Source: Desulfonatronospira sp. (GTDB lineage Bacteria > Desulfobacterota > Desulfovibrionia > Desulfovibrionales > Desulfonatronovibrionaceae). Taken from it: a stretch of DNA of 7,530 nucleotides. The stretch's first letter is position 1; each line of letters opens with the position of its first letter. Of the stretch, positions 6,834 through 7,530 are shown in pieces. Location of the stretch: the NCBI GenBank assembly GCA_003563255.1, contig PWSL01000394.1, positions 1 to 7,530 of the forward strand. Reading direction: 5' to 3'. A program made the position numbers and the translations under genes. The notes beneath the pieces are model-generated. The model did no database searches, had not been told where the DNA came from, and was given only the letters and a program-made list of their open reading frames with translations.

Positions 6834-6862
6834 ATTTCAAACTAACATGTTAACCGTTACAA
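6834..6862 (-). promoter_or_regulatory. Weak candidate promoter for mshL
   Basis: On the minus strand TTGTAA (6862-6857), a 17-nt spacer, then TGAAAT (6839-6834), each 4 of 6 to the sigma70 consensus. The start would fall near 6827, about 25 nt before the ATG, leaving room for the GGGAG site at 6813-6817. A 10-bp palindrome TAACATGTTA (6843-6852) lies in the spacer. The match is poor enough to be chance. Confidence 0.25.
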
Positions 6863-6864
6863 TC

Positions 6865-6898
6865 GGTTCCTGGTTCCTGGTTCTACGTTCCTGGTTAC
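6865..6898 (+). repeat. Short heptamer direct repeats (GGTTCCT)
   Basis: GGTTCCT occurs twice in tandem at 6865-6878, followed by degenerate units to 6898 (GGTTC, CGTTCCT, GGTTACC). It directly abuts the hairpin family at 6904 and may derive from slipped duplication at its edge. No function is visible. Confidence 0.5.
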
Positions 6899-6903
6899 CT
6901 CTC

Positions 6904-6983
6904 GTTCCCAGGCTCCAGCCTGGGAACGCTTAGTTCTTGCGGCACCAGCCGCATCTTAAAAAATGTGGCTGGAGCCTGGGAAC
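6904..6983 (+). repeat. Second REP-like hairpin family (GTTCCCAGGCT type)
   Basis: GTTCCCAGGCT/AGCCTGGGAAC around CC (6904-6927) is a perfect 11-bp hairpin. TGCGGC/GCCGCA around ACCA (6938-6953) is a second hairpin. A third unit GGCTGGAGCCTGGGAAC (6967-6983) repeats the right arm of the first, so the outer arms are again inverted repeats. The layout resembles family R, but the arm sequence differs (CCAGGCT instead of CCACGC). Only one copy is in the window. Confidence 0.7.
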
Positions 6984-7015
6984 AAGAAAAGAAAACAATG
7001 TGCTTGCATGTTTGT

Positions 7016-7027
7016 GGGGACAGGCAC
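7016..7027 (-). repeat. Isolated fragment of a family T end
   Basis: GGGGACAGGCAC at 7016-7027 is the exact reverse complement of the GTGCCTGTCCCC end of the elements at 2996-3155 and 3300-3414. No facing GGGGACTGGCTC end or clear terminal motif is nearby, though GCGCTAAC follows at 7034. Probably a remnant. Confidence 0.45.
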
Positions 7028-7066
7028 CCATAGGCGCTAACTTTACAAGAATGGCCCATTGTATTC

Positions 7067-7092
7067 GTCATTCCGGCGAAAGCCGGAATCCA
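7067..7092 (+). repeat. Common palindromic repeat with GAAA loop
   Basis: ATTCCGGC/GCCGGAAT around GAAA (7070-7089) is an 8-bp hairpin inside the sequence context CGTCATTCCGG...AATCCAG, a dispersed repeat I recognise from many proteobacterial genomes. Read through, it gives peptides of the type NPVF and WIPAFAGM, which are not real proteins. Confidence 0.7.
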
Positions 7093-7159
7093 GTTTTTTT
7101 GATAAGGGTTTGTCATAATATTAGTGTTCCATAATGCTTGCATAATCTGGTGGTTTATC

Positions 7160-7255
7160 GCTCCCAAGCTCTGCGTGGGAGCGTAGCCCGAGCGCTCCTG
7201 CGGTCATTGTGGACGCGGAGCGTCCAGGGAATGTTCCCACGCAGAGCGTGGGAAC
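7160..7255 (+). repeat. Family R four-hairpin module, copy 3
   Basis: Hairpins are GCTCCCAAGC/GCGTGGGAGC around TCT with one mismatch (7160-7182), a degenerate second hairpin GAGCGC/GCGGTC (7190-7205), GGACGC/GCGTCC around GGA (7211-7225), and GTTCCCACGC/GCGTGGGAAC around AGA (7233-7255). The tail AGGGAATGTTCCC and the following AATAAGA match the copy ending at 5243 closely. Decay is confined to the first two hairpins. Confidence 0.83.
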
Positions 7256-7380
7256 AATAAGAAGACAAATACAACACTTATATCGTGACAGATCCTAAAT
7301 GGATAAACATGCAGCAGTATTGCCCATGGTTATGACGAATCATCGCAGCTCACATAATAAAACCAGGTTTAGTGGCCACC
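7256..7380. other. Intergenic stretch without recognisable feature
   Basis: Between the hairpin module and the next repeat core I see no convincing open frame, RNA gene or promoter. The only noticeable point is GGTGGCC next to the core (7373-7379 as the complement GGCCACC), which is also found beside the core at 3371, so the family T homology may extend a little into this stretch. Confidence 0.5.
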
Positions 7381-7486
7381 GGGGACTGACACTTTCTCCG
7401 ACTTCAAACCGTAAAACGGCCGGACTATCCGGCGGCAAAAGAGCCAGTCCCCCCACAGCTTACCTAAAGTGTCGCTATAGTGTTAG
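7381..7486 (-). repeat. Family T element, copy 3 (inverted), one end missing
   Basis: The core 7381-7452 is the reverse complement of the core at 3300-3370. On the plus strand it starts GGGGACTGACAC and ends GAGCCAGTCCCC, with the shared blocks GGCGGCAAAA and TCAAACC. The terminal motif AAAGTGTCGCTATAGTGTTAG is at 7466-7486. The opposite terminal motif is not found, so this copy is incomplete on the side where copy 2 is complete. Confidence 0.78.
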
Positions 7487-7530
7487 AGATGCCAGAAAAA
7501 TAGTACCTGTTCAGCGCTCTGCATGTGGCA

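Noticed and set aside
6895..7167. A 90-codon minus-strand open frame
   Set aside because: Made of three different dispersed repeats (including WIPAFAGM from the GAAA palindrome); no ribosome binding site or domain.
3181..7255. CRISPR array
   Set aside because: The repeats are palindromic modules in both orientations, spaced by about 2 kb of genes, without regular spacers or cas genes.
7487..7530. 3' end of a further minus-strand gene (two frames are open to the right edge)
   Set aside because: At most about 15-21 codons with no recognisable motif; too little to support a gene call.

Overview
The window holds four minus-strand genes of a type IV pilus machine most like the MSHA pilus. In transcription order (right to left) they are a lipoprotein secretin (mshL-like, 5312-6802), an ExeA/MshM-type AAA ATPase with a periplasmic arm (3459-5078), a GspE/PilB/MshE-type assembly ATPase (1169-2866), and the N-terminal 371 residues of a GspF/PilC/MshG-type inner-membrane platform protein that runs off the left edge (1-1115). 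The order L-M-E-G matches the Vibrio msh locus, except that the TPR gene mshN, which lies between mshM and mshE there, has no counterpart here. The msh symbols rest on family plus synteny, not on a database search.

The genes are not tightly packed. Three of the junctions are wide gaps filled with palindromic repeats: 2867-3458 (592 bp), 5079-5311 (233 bp) and 6803 to the right end (728 bp). At least two repeat families are interleaved. Family R is a REP/BIME-like module of about 100 bp made of four consecutive short hairpins (3181-3276 inverted, 5147-5243 and 7160-7255 direct). Family T has a core bounded by GGGGACTGGCTC and GTGCCTGTCCCC, with a terminal motif near AAGTGTCGCTRTAGTGTTAG (2996-3155 with both ends, 3300-3414, and 7381-7486 inverted). 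A diverged hairpin family (6904-6983) and a common GAAA-loop palindrome (7067-7092) add to the right-hand gap. No transposase gene is present, so all are presumably mobilised in trans or are relics. Many short open frames in the gaps are simply these repeats read through.

One regulatory site stands out. Upstream of mshE, on the minus strand, a sigma70-like promoter (TTGCCA, 16 nt, TAAAAT) has its -10 box embedded in a perfect 10-bp dyad (2934-2959). It would restart transcription of mshE-mshG after the repeat-filled gap, and the dyad would suit a repressor site.

Functionally, the ATPase MshE powers pilin assembly on the MshG platform, the pilus leaves through the MshL secretin in the outer membrane, and the MshM/ExeA protein probably places or opens the secretin path through peptidoglycan. 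The N-terminal domain of the MshE protein carries the tandem motif of c-di-GMP-binding MshEN domains, with some substitutions.

The organism is a Gram-negative bacterium (secretin, lipobox). The repeat types and moderate GC would suit a Desulfobacterota/Desulfovibrio-like or related proteobacterium, but this is a low-confidence inference. I did not find a clearly new defence or metabolic system. The most unusual parts are the repeat architecture, the promoter-dyad, and the AAA-TM-LysM-SPOR arrangement of the ExeA-like protein.
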